Shown here one piece after another: positions 14,464-20,807 of a stretch of 29,520 nt of DNA. Position numbers and translations under genes: made by a program. Positions within the stretch are counted from its first letter, which is position 1. Every line of letters begins with the position of its first letter. Under the pieces are notes generated by a model that worked only from the letters and a program-made list of their open reading frames with translations, had not been told where the DNA came from and did no database searches. Source of the stretch: Bacillota bacterium. GTDB taxonomy: Bacteria > Bacillota > Clostridia > Christensenellales > SZUA-584. The stretch is taken from assembly GCA_023441905.1 (NCBI GenBank), contig JAEZNC010000219.1, positions 1 through 29,520 of the forward strand, read 5' to 3'.

Positions 14464-15990
14464 TCAGTTTGCCGCCGCCTTTAACGCAGAGGCCGAAGGC
14501 AGCACTGACGGTGTGGACGCAGACTGGGGTGTGGCTGCGGGTTCCGGCTCTTCCAGCGGATTCAGCAGAGAATTGAGCACATCATCTGTGAGCCGATCGC
14601 TGACAACATATGTGTCGCTTTGGTCCTTCACGAGTTCGTAATATTCAGCCAAATTGGCTTCCGTAATCACCGTGCTCACCATATATTTAATCGTCTGCCC
14701 CTGTGCGATTAATGTTCTGCCTTTCGCGATTTCCACCGCGATATCGAAGGCCGCCGCGCCGACACCCGAAGGCGCGGGCTGCGCGCAGACGATCAACTCC
14801 CCGGGCTGTGCCTTCAGCATTATGGGCGTCGGTGTGGGCTCGGGCGTTTCATCATCGTTTTTCTTTTTACCGTCATCTTTGGGCGGCGGCGTCACGTCAA
14901 TGCCGCCGTTTTTAAGCGCATACCACTTCTTTATGAACCCCGCCGTGGCATCACCGCACATCACCTTCGGGAGTACGCCTTTTTCCACAAACGCATCGAG
15001 TATACCCTCGGCCATACCTTCCTCGGTGATTATCGCATCCGTGTTGCCGTGCTTGAGATATTCAGTCATTAATTCCTTGGCTTTTTTCTTATCCCATTCT
15101 CCGTAAAGCGGGGCGGCAGTTGTGAGCCCGGTGTTGGCTGCCAGCGCAGTGCCGATGGCAGCCGCGCGCTGTGCATCCGCCGCATCATCCGGTTTGCCGA
15201 ACATCTGCACCACAGTGCCCTCTGCCAAATTGGTTGCGGTAAATTTGCCGTAAATGTCGCCCCAAGCTGTCTGATCAGCCACGACATTGACAGCAAAGCC
15301 GCTGTCCGTTGGGGCATCAAACGCCACAACGGGAATGCCCTCGTTTTGCGCCATCATAGCTATCATTTTAAAGCTTTGCGCATCGGTAAACCCAACGACG
15401 ATCACATCCACCTCGTTTTTAATAAGGCTTCTTAAATCCTGCAGCTGCTGATTAGTGCTGCCGTTTGCATTGCAGTAATAAGCTTTGAATATTGTTTTGT
15501 CAGCCTCAGCCGCGCTGGAGGCCTGTTCAAGCCTGTTTAAAATAAGCTCCTGCTCCGAAGACGTGATGCTGCCCACCGTCACGCCGATGCGGATGCCTTC
15601 CTCTTCAAACACCGCTTCGGCCATCTCCTGGTCATCCGAGAACAGGCTTTCATCCGTGCCCGCAAGGCCCGCAAGCGTACCCGCATCAACGTCTGAATAG
15701 TCATAGCTTTCTTCGTCGGGAGGCGGCGTCAGCGTGGGCAGTGCCGTCGGCTGCTGGGCCGCGGTTTCGGTCTTTGCGCCGTCGCCGAGCAGCAGAACAA
15801 GGCCTACAGCTACAACGGCCAGCACACCCGCCGCAATGGCGACAAGCTTATAGTTTCGCTTTAACAAAGCGAGTATGGCGCCCCCGCGAGAGACTCGCCT
15901 GCTGCCGTATGTTCGTGCCGCGGATCGCCTTGACTGAGATCGCCTTGCCGAACCGCTTCTTCGAGTTTTCATTTGTATCAATTTCCCCAT
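14464..15990 (-). CDS. Membrane-anchored periplasmic-binding-protein-like (sugar-type) protein
   Basis: A 508-residue protein. The N-terminal cytoplasmic segment of about 47 residues is very Arg/Ser-rich. A membrane helix (about 48-69) is followed by a Thr/Pro and acidic linker (about 72-130). A type I periplasmic binding fold of the Peripla_BP_4 (ribose/galactose) kind starts at IRIGVTVGSITSSEQEL and has DVIVVGFTDAQSF, GIPVVAFDAP, DAIITEEGMAEG and a GVGAAAFDIAVEIAKGRTL segment. Odd points: it has no lipobox, no ABC permease or ATPase is adjacent, a charged Pro/Lys/Asp loop (about 367-390) interrupts the second lobe, and the C-terminus is a Pro/Ala/Ser tail. AGGAG precedes ATG 15990. It follows the beta-CASP nuclease gene by 27 bases. 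It may be a surface sensor or an orphan receptor; the ligand is unknown. Confidence 0.82.
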   Translation of the reverse strand: MGKLIQMKTRRSGSARRSQSRRSAARTYGSRRVSRGGAILALLKRNYKLVAIAAGVLAVVAVGLVLLLGDGAKTETAAQQPTALPTLTPPPDEESYDYSDVDAGTLAGLAGTDESLFSDDQEMAEAVFEEEGIRIGVTVGSITSSEQELILNRLEQASSAAEADKTIFKAYYCNANGSTNQQLQDLRSLIKNEVDVIVVGFTDAQSFKMIAMMAQNEGIPVVAFDAPTDSGFAVNVVADQTAWGDIYGKFTATNLAEGTVVQMFGKPDDAADAQRAAAIGTALAANTGLTTAAPLYGEWDKKKAKELMTEYLKHGNTDAIITEEGMAEGILDAFVEKGVLPKVMCGDATAGFIKKWYALKNGGIDVTPPPKDDGKKKNDDETPEPTPTPIMLKAQPGELIVCAQPAPSGVGAAAFDIAVEIAKGRTLIAQGQTIKYMVSTVITEANLAEYYELVKDQSDTYVVSDRLTDDVLNSLLNPLEEPEPAATPQSASTPSVLPSASALKAAAN

Positions 15991-16017
15991 ATACCACTCC
16001 TGAAATCGGACGATTGG

Positions 16018-17580
16018 CTATTCCCACCTATCCGCCAGCGCTGCCAGATCCTCTTTCATTCTCGCAGCGAGCTCGCTGTCGGCACCTTCAATTTTTAGCC
16101 GGATACGTGCAAGCAGTGTACCCAGATCACTCTGCGGCACTTCTTTAAGCCGCACAGCACCCGGTGTCTCGACAAAGCTTTGCGTGTCAAACGTATCAAA
16201 CAGTGCGGGTGCCACCGCGTTGTAGCCGCGCTTTTGCAGCTCAGCCGCATAGACGCCCGACACCGCTTCTTCACCGTGTATCACGAACACACGCGACACA
16301 CTCGACGGAAAATGGCTTATCCACTCGAGCAGCCCCGCCTGGTCCGCGTGGCCCGAAAAGCCTTCAATCTGCTCAATGGCGGCTTTCACCTGAATCTCCT
16401 CGCCGAATATCTTCACCTTACTGCTGCCGTCGGCAATGGAACGGCCCAGCGTGCCGACAGCCTGATACCCCACGAACAGCACCGTGGAATCATTGCGCCA
16501 CAGGTTATGCTTCAAATGATGCTTAATGCGGCCTGCATCGCACATGCCGCTTGATGAAATGATGATCTTTTGCTGCGGGTCAAAGTTGATTGCTTTGGAA
16601 TCATCCGCTGTTTCGGCGACGCGCAGCGTTTCAAACGAGAAAAACCGAATGCCCTCGGCTTTAAACGCCTTCGCTTCCTCATCGTAGTAATCCCGGCTGC
16701 TCTCCTCAAAAATTTGGGTGGCCGCGATGCCGAGCGGGCTGTCGATATACACCGGCACCTTCTCGAGCCCGGGCACACTGCCGTCCTCAAGCAGCACGCT
16801 TAAGTCGTACAGCACCTCCTGCGTGCGTCCCACCGCGAACGACGGGATCACGATATTGCCGCCGCGTGCAATTGCGCGTGTCAGCACATCTTTGAGCTGA
16901 GTACGCGAGTCCGTCACCCTATCATGCAGACGGTCGCCATAGGTGCTTTCGGTAAACACAATATCGGCTTCGCTTAAATATTGCGGATCCCTAATGATGG
17001 GCTTGTCCTTGTTTCCGATGTCGCCCGAGAACACAAGCTTCGTCTGCTTGCCGTCTTCTCTCACCGTCAGCTCAATGGAAGCCGAGCCGAGCAGGTGTCC
17101 TGCGTCCACATAGCGCATGCCGATTTCGTCAAAGGCCTTGACTCTTTCTTCATATCTGAGCGGTTTTAAATATTTAATCGCTTTTTTGGCATCCTCCACC
17201 GTATAGAGGGGCTCCACGGGGCTCTTGCCCGCACGTAGGCGCTTTCTGTTCAGCCACTCCGTCTCCATTTCCTGTATATGTCCCGCATCCGGGAACATGA
17301 TGGAACATAACCGCGCCGTTGCGCCTGTGCAGTAAATCGGGCCGGAAAACCCCTGCTTGACGAGCAAAGGCAGCATCCCCGAATGGTCGATATGTGCGTG
17401 AGTTAGAAAAACCGCGTCAATCTCGCGCGGATCAAAAACAAATCCGTCCTTCACCGGTGCGGTCTTTTCGTCGCGCCCCTGCCGCATGCCGCAATCAACG
17501 AGCACCTTGTGCTGCGCCGTTTCGATCATGGTGCAAGACCCTGTGACGCATTTGGCTGCGCCCAAGAATGTGATATGCAT
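16018..17580 (-). CDS. Beta-CASP metallo-beta-lactamase-fold ribonuclease (CPSF/YSH1-like)
   Basis: A complete 520-residue protein. The metallo-beta-lactamase zinc site is HAHIDH at 61-66, with H162 in DAGHLLGS and D187 in SGDIGN. The beta-CASP insert follows (TESTYGDRLH, IPSFAVGRTQEVLYDL, ISSSGMCDAGRIKHHLKHNL), and the last ligand region is GFSGHADQAGLLEW. There is no KH domain. This is the bacterial CPSF-73-like / RNase J-related class that cleaves RNA endo- or exonucleolytically; no beta-lactamase activity is expected. ATG 17580 has GGGGG seven bases before it. A leader with a perfect palindrome and a TATAAT precede the gene. It is probably transcribed together with the binding-protein-like gene behind it. 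Confidence 0.92.
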   Translation of the reverse strand: MHITFLGAAKCVTGSCTMIETAQHKVLVDCGMRQGRDEKTAPVKDGFVFDPREIDAVFLTHAHIDHSGMLPLLVKQGFSGPIYCTGATARLCSIMFPDAGHIQEMETEWLNRKRLRAGKSPVEPLYTVEDAKKAIKYLKPLRYEERVKAFDEIGMRYVDAGHLLGSASIELTVREDGKQTKLVFSGDIGNKDKPIIRDPQYLSEADIVFTESTYGDRLHDRVTDSRTQLKDVLTRAIARGGNIVIPSFAVGRTQEVLYDLSVLLEDGSVPGLEKVPVYIDSPLGIAATQIFEESSRDYYDEEAKAFKAEGIRFFSFETLRVAETADDSKAINFDPQQKIIISSSGMCDAGRIKHHLKHNLWRNDSTVLFVGYQAVGTLGRSIADGSSKVKIFGEEIQVKAAIEQIEGFSGHADQAGLLEWISHFPSSVSRVFVIHGEEAVSGVYAAELQKRGYNAVAPALFDTFDTQSFVETPGAVRLKEVPQSDLGTLLARIRLKIEGADSELAARMKEDLAALADRWE

Positions 17581-17620
17581 GTGTCGTCCCCCGTTCCCAA
17601 GAAGAAAATTGCAAAAATCA

Positions 17621-17635
17621 ATGTCCTAAGGACAT
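17621..17635. promoter_or_regulatory. Perfect inverted repeat in the leader of the beta-CASP nuclease gene
   Basis: ATGTCC and GGACAT flank TAA, 41 bases upstream of the start codon and just downstream of the likely transcription start. It could be an operator or a leader hairpin. The palindrome is seen directly; its role is inferred. Confidence 0.4.
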
Positions 17636-17651
17636 GGCTTATATGTCATGC

Positions 17652-17680
17652 ATTATACACCACTTCAATAAAAATTGCCA
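17652..17680 (-). promoter_or_regulatory. Probable promoter of the beta-CASP nuclease gene
   Basis: A consensus -10 TATAAT reads on the minus strand at 17657-17652. Seventeen bases upstream is TGGCAA, a poor -35 match. Position about 70 bases before the start codon is suitable. Confidence 0.45.
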
Positions 17681-17997
17681 GCCAAGCAAGCCATGCAAAA
17701 ACGGGCGATCTTCCTTTGAATATGTGGATAAAACTCAACTTAATCTAGCTAACTTTTTTGCCAGTCACCTCGCAGCAGCTGCACTTTCCACTTTTGAGAC
17801 GATCGGAACAAGTACAGCTCTTTGAGATTTTATGAGCTGCGTAGTGATTCTTCGCTTCAGTTCCGCAGAATAAAACTGTCTTTATTGTTATCCCTCTTCT
17901 TTAAAGCCGTGACATTGTCGCATTGATTCAACGAAATGAGGGCTGAGATTGGGCAGCAACGTCTTTCATAAAGGCAACGCCTGCGTTCAAGGCACGC

Positions 17998-18021
17998 AAA
18001 AAGCGGGGTCTCCCCCGCTTT
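17998..18021 (-). terminator. Rho-independent terminator
   Basis: AAAGCGGGG pairs with CCCCGCTTT over nine bases around a four-base loop. Reading on the minus strand, five T follow the stem; the plus side has a weaker TTTCTGTTT. It most likely ends transcripts coming from the arsR operon, about 260 bases after its last stop. Confidence 0.75.
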
Positions 18022-18282
18022 CTGTTTGAAATATTCTATCCGAAAAGGCGCGTAAGCAACTCAGCACTTCGGTGACCACACATCACCGAGAAAAATAAGC
18101 CCGATTCATGAGGCAGCCGAACCGTCTTTGCTTAACAGCCTTAAGACTTCATGCTTTGCGCCCTCAGCCTCACGGCCGAGTTTGCCTTTTCTTTGAATCA
18201 TGGATGAAACGATCGTATTATCAATCGTTTGTTTCTATTCAATTTTCCCGTATTATAATGCTTTGGAACAAGCCTGTCAAGC

Positions 18283-18570
18283 TCAGCAGACGCACTGCTT
18301 TTTTAAGCGTTTGAGCAGCCTGCGCTGGTGCTTCATTGACGCACAGAGCATGAGCTTAATCAGCTCCTCCGTGTACGCGATATTGCTTATGTCGCAGGCA
18401 TAGCTCGTGGCCTTTTCTACCGCCTGTGCACCCATTTTTCTGGCTTCGTGTCTCAGTTCGCGCTTCGTCATGGCGGCCATCGCTTTTTCAGCCACAGCCA
18501 TGCGCCTCTCGAACAGCGCCACGATTCTTTGATCGAGCGCATCGAGCCGCTGCGCCAATTTATCGTCCAT
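18283..18570 (-). CDS. Chorismate-mutase-type-II-like helical protein
   Basis: A 95-residue all-helical protein whose first helix, LDALDQRIVALFERRMAVAEKA, matches the AroQ chorismate mutase pattern. The last helix, YTEELIKLMLCASMKHQ, matches the family's C-terminal helix. Aligned by eye to the E. coli domain, R28 is present but the positions of catalytic R11 and K39 hold alanine. Mutase activity is therefore uncertain, and the fold may serve another role. I chose ATG 18570 because AAGGGG lies seven bases upstream; a TTG at 18612 has no support. It follows the arsR gene by 44 bases, on the same strand, with no aromatic amino-acid gene nearby. Confidence 0.7.
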   Translation of the reverse strand: MDDKLAQRLDALDQRIVALFERRMAVAEKAMAAMTKRELRHEARKMGAQAVEKATSYACDISNIAYTEELIKLMLCASMKHQRRLLKRLKKQCVC

Positions 18571-18614
18571 CGTATCACCCCTTACAGCGCTAGTCTGCGC
18601 GGAGCGAGCCAAAG

Positions 18615-18935
18615 TTATTTATGGCGGCAGTGCTCCTGCGCGGCATCGAGCAGCAGCGACACATGTTCGTCATCCACTGTGTAATAGATGTTCTTGCCGT
18701 CCTTCACATAACGCACAAGGCGCTGACGGCGCATAATGCCAAGCTGATGAGACACCGCCGACACCGATTTATCGAGCGCCTGCGCAATGTGCCCCACGCA
18801 CATCTCTTGATCCTTAAGCAAGGCAAGTATGCGCACCCTGTCGGGGTCGCCGAATACCTTTAAAAACTCGGCAAGGTGCTTCGCTTCTTCTATATCCATG
18901 GGTTTTAACTCCAAGCCTTCGCTGCATCTTTGCAT
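18615..18935 (-). CDS. ArsR/SmtB-family metal-responsive repressor (CzrA-like alpha5 site)
   Basis: A 106-residue winged-helix regulator. FGDPDRVRILALLKDQEMCVGHI leads into the helix-turn-helix SVSAVSHQLGIMRRQRLV and the wing DGKNIYYTVDD. The C-terminal helix contains D-x-H-x10-H-x2-H (DEH, then HCRH at the end), the alpha5 zinc/cobalt site with the D-H-H-H ligand set of CzrA. The second cysteine of the CxC alpha3 site is absent. So it is probably a Zn(II) or Co(II) sensor that releases DNA when metal binds. GGGAGG stands before ATG 18935, and a good sigma-A promoter lies upstream. No metal transporter is adjacent; its targets may be its own operon, the divergent gene, or genes elsewhere. Confidence 0.9.
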   Translation of the reverse strand: MQRCSEGLELKPMDIEEAKHLAEFLKVFGDPDRVRILALLKDQEMCVGHIAQALDKSVSAVSHQLGIMRRQRLVRYVKDGKNIYYTVDDEHVSLLLDAAQEHCRHK

Positions 18936-18954
18936 AGCCGCCCTCCCTTAAGAA

Positions 18955-18983
18955 AATGTATCGCGAAATCCCGGTATTGTCAA
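18955..18983 (-). promoter_or_regulatory. Promoter of the arsR operon
   Basis: On the minus strand a perfect -35 TTGACA (18983-18978) and a -10 TACATT (18960-18955, four of six matches) are 17 bases apart. This is 20 bases upstream of the arsR start. An ArsR operator would be expected to overlap it, but I could not define a clear 12-2-12 repeat. Confidence 0.7.
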
Positions 18984-19042
18984 CTTAGCCCTTAAAGCAC
19001 CAGTGAAAACAAAATGAATATGTAGAATTATGGTAGTATTGA

Positions 19043-19051
19043 TGCTATAAT
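19043..19051 (+). promoter_or_regulatory. Extended -10 promoter before the membrane protein gene
   Basis: TGC TATAAT (19043-19051) is a perfect extended -10 element, 30 bases upstream of the GTG at 19081. No good -35 is visible. Confidence 0.55.
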
Positions 19052-19080
19052 TATATAAAACAACAATAAGGTGACATCAA

Positions 19081-19956
19081 GTGAGTGTTTTTATTGCTTT
19101 TTTGGGCATAGCCGCTTGGATTATCGGCCACGAATGGATAGGGCTCTCGGAGTTGACGGCAATCAGCATATTTATTGCCGTATTTCTCGCGCTGCTCTCT
19201 ATCACCGATATATCCACTTCAAAAAAGGCGAAAGAACGTATCCAAAAATCATACAAATGCACGGCGGTTGTTTTAGATAAAAAAGAGGTGCACGGTTACA
19301 GAGGGCGTACAACGCATACAGTTGAGCTTCATTCAGAATTTGACACAGTCATTTTGAAAAAGAACAATATGCGCAAAGATCTGCAGGTTAACGATTCTTT
19401 CGATGCATACCCGATCTACGACAAAGATCATAACATCGTCGATTTCGATGATGCCGCAAATATGCAGACTGATCCATTCAAACCCGTTCATATTGCCGCA
19501 GTTTTTGCCGTGGCTCTCAGCATATTCTTAGCCGTTAACGACGGCAGCCGTCTGTTGCGCGAGGTGTCCGCAATTCTATTTGGATTGCTTATGAGTGTCT
19601 TCCTGCTGGCCATTGGCATCCAATCTCTTCACAGATACATAGTCATTCGCAGTCACAAATTGACACCCATAAAAGCTGTTATTCATGATATTGTTATTGT
19701 TCAAAGGACAAGCAGTGACCTGTATCGCCGATATATTAATCCCATATACCGAGCTGTCGTAAAGGGTGAGGTTTATCAATTTTCAGGCTCGGACAAAATT
19801 GCGGAAGAAGATAAAGGAAAAGAGGTCACAGCCTATTACGATGATAATAATATGGAGTTTTTTGAAGCAAGCGAAATACGATCAAAAAGCAACCTTATTA
19901 TATCGCTTGTCTTTTTTGCTATCTCAATAGGTTTATTATATAAAATATTCGAATAG
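19081..19956 (+). CDS. Membrane protein of unknown function (DUF3592-like)
   Basis: A 291-residue protein with membrane helices at about 4-20, 25-44, 134-151, 157-178 and 272-290. Two soluble parts, about 45-132 and 180-270, share the pattern of a beta-rich segment that starts with conversion of a small strand (CTAVVLDKK; IKAVIHDIVIV). They end in YDKDHNIVDF and in AYYDDNNMEFFEA, as if one domain were duplicated. That internal repetition and the YYDxNN motif recall DUF3592-type proteins; I hold this only weakly. It starts with GTG behind AAGGTGA. It is divergent from the metal-sensing arsR gene across a 145-base region, so regulation by it is conceivable. Confidence 0.8.
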   Translation: MSVFIAFLGIAAWIIGHEWIGLSELTAISIFIAVFLALLSITDISTSKKAKERIQKSYKCTAVVLDKKEVHGYRGRTTHTVELHSEFDTVILKKNNMRKDLQVNDSFDAYPIYDKDHNIVDFDDAANMQTDPFKPVHIAAVFAVALSIFLAVNDGSRLLREVSAILFGLLMSVFLLAIGIQSLHRYIVIRSHKLTPIKAVIHDIVIVQRTSSDLYRRYINPIYRAVVKGEVYQFSGSDKIAEEDKGKEVTAYYDDNNMEFFEASEIRSKSNLIISLVFFAISIGLLYKIFE

Positions 19957-19979
19957 CAAGAACCCCATGTGCCGTCTCT

Positions 19980-19988
19980 TGGTATAAT
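19980..19988 (+). promoter_or_regulatory. Extended -10 promoter before the tautomerase gene
   Basis: TGG TATAAT (19980-19988) is a perfect extended -10, 53 bases upstream of the ATG. No clear -35 is present at the normal distance. Confidence 0.5.
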
Positions 19989-20041
19989 ACAAAACAACCC
20001 ACAGACGTTCTGCATCGGGCGGAACAGAAAAGAGGTTCAGC

Positions 20042-20425
20042 ATGCCATTTGTACGCATTGAAATCATTAAGAACAAACCCGTGGCTTATAAAAAAGCATT
20101 GATGCAGGCCGTTCACGATGCGCTGACCGCCTCTTTGGGCATAGAGGATGATGACCGGTTTCAGCGGCTCTATGAGCTGGACGCCGATTGCTTTGAACGC
20201 AGGAGCGCCAAAACGGATCAATTCACGCTGATTGAACTGACGCTGCTTCCCGGCAGAAGCAAGGAGCTGAAAAAAGCCGTGATCAGTGCCATCACCCATA
20301 CGCTGGGAGAACGGCTTGGTATTGCGCCCGCAGATGTGTTTATCATCATGCATGAGCCGCCGCTCGATAACTGGGGCGTTTACGGCAAGCAGGCGAGCGA
20401 GCTGGACTTTCATTATTTGAAGTAA
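20042..20425 (+). CDS. Tautomerase-family protein (4-oxalocrotonate tautomerase / MIF fold)
   Basis: A 127-residue protein that begins MPFVRIEI, so proline 2 would become the N-terminal catalytic base after removal of Met. Typical features follow: a PGRSKELKKAVISAITHTL helix, LGIAPADVFIIMHEPPLDNW and a GVYGKQASEL end, as in the longer (about 130-residue) tautomerase group (Tautomerase_2-like). The reaction would be keto-enol tautomerisation of a small 2-oxo acid, but the substrate is unknown. AGAGGT lies ahead of the ATG. It is probably monocistronic, with its own promoter and a terminator at 20624-20657. Confidence 0.9.
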   Translation: MPFVRIEIIKNKPVAYKKALMQAVHDALTASLGIEDDDRFQRLYELDADCFERRSAKTDQFTLIELTLLPGRSKELKKAVISAITHTLGERLGIAPADVFIIMHEPPLDNWGVYGKQASELDFHYLK

Positions 20426-20623
20426 AACGTCTCACTTTCTTGTTTGTATCCTGTGACGATTGATTTCTCATTCTATCCTTTCTGATCATTAGGCAATAAT
20501 GGCAGGACCAAAAACACCAGTTTAAACTGGCGGGATACACCAGCCTAAAAGAGCCTATTCCCGGCTGCATCTCAAGACGTACAGAAAATGACCTCCTATT
20601 ACATCATTTGCCCTACGACTGTT

Positions 20624-20657
20624 AAAGCACTCGTCCGAGATGAGTGCTTTGCTTTTT
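20624..20657 (+). terminator. Terminator after the tautomerase gene
   Basis: AAAGCACTC and GAGTGCTTT form nine perfect pairs around a nine-base loop, followed by GCTTTTT. It is about 200 bases after the tautomerase stop, on the plus strand. Confidence 0.75.
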
Positions 20658-20760
20658 AACAACTTGCCATTTTGTCTTTCGCTCTGTTCAATGCTTTATG
20701 CGAAAGCCTTTCTATACATACCAGGCATATCTGGTGGATTAAAAACGCTGAAGCCCATAT

Positions 20761-20790
20761 GAAAAAGCCGCCCTGCAGCGCAAGACGGCT
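20761..20790 (-). terminator. Terminator of the ABC-PASTA operon
   Basis: On the minus strand AGCCGTCTTG pairs with CAGGGCGGCT (two G-T pairs) around CGCTG, followed by five T in total. It begins 18 bases after the PASTA gene stop. Confidence 0.85.
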
Positions 20791-20807
20791 CCGTTTGTTT
20801 GTTGGTT

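Larger units (their letters stand above)
17581..18282. other. Long gene-poor region
   Basis: About 700 bases without a supportable gene. It holds the leader and promoter of the nuclease gene (17581-17660) and a terminator at 17998-18021. There is a seven-pair hairpin TCGGTGA/TCACCGA at 18069-18089 and an inverted repeat AAACGAT/ATCGTTT at 18207-18230. The plus-strand TATAAT near 18254 has no gene behind it. The short open frames here lack ribosome binding sites. Confidence 0.45.
20426..20807. other. Convergent intergenic region with two terminators
   Basis: Between the tautomerase gene (plus) and the PASTA gene (minus). It contains a perfect 14-base palindrome CCAGTTTAAACTGG at 20517-20530, a terminator for each direction, and ACCAG/CTGGT at 20720-20735. 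No gene is supported. Confidence 0.45.

Noticed and set aside
14392..14467. A minus-strand reading LKIDITLTMGHGMVRYPGGL just after the binding-protein-like gene, resembling the start of a cyclase-family protein.
   Set aside because: It is only about 24 residues long, overlaps the stop region of the preceding gene, has no own ribosome binding site and ends at a stop. It could be part of the neighbouring pseudogene debris, but it cannot be assigned.
16018..17580. Beta-lactamase or antibiotic-resistance function for the metallo-beta-lactamase-fold protein.
   Set aside because: The beta-CASP segments (SSSGMCDAGRIKHH and GFSGHAD) place it in the nucleic-acid-cleaving class, and there is no signal peptide.
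17634..17825. Plus-strand open frame of 63 codons in the gene-poor region.
   Set aside because: No ribosome binding site, no recognisable sequence pattern, and it overlaps the promoter of the nuclease gene on the other strand.
20517..20735. CCAG...CTGG palindromes at 20517-20530 and 20720-20735 as a possible repeat pair or attachment site.
   Set aside because: The arms are short, the centres differ, and no integrase or duplicated flanks are present. They may be coincidental.
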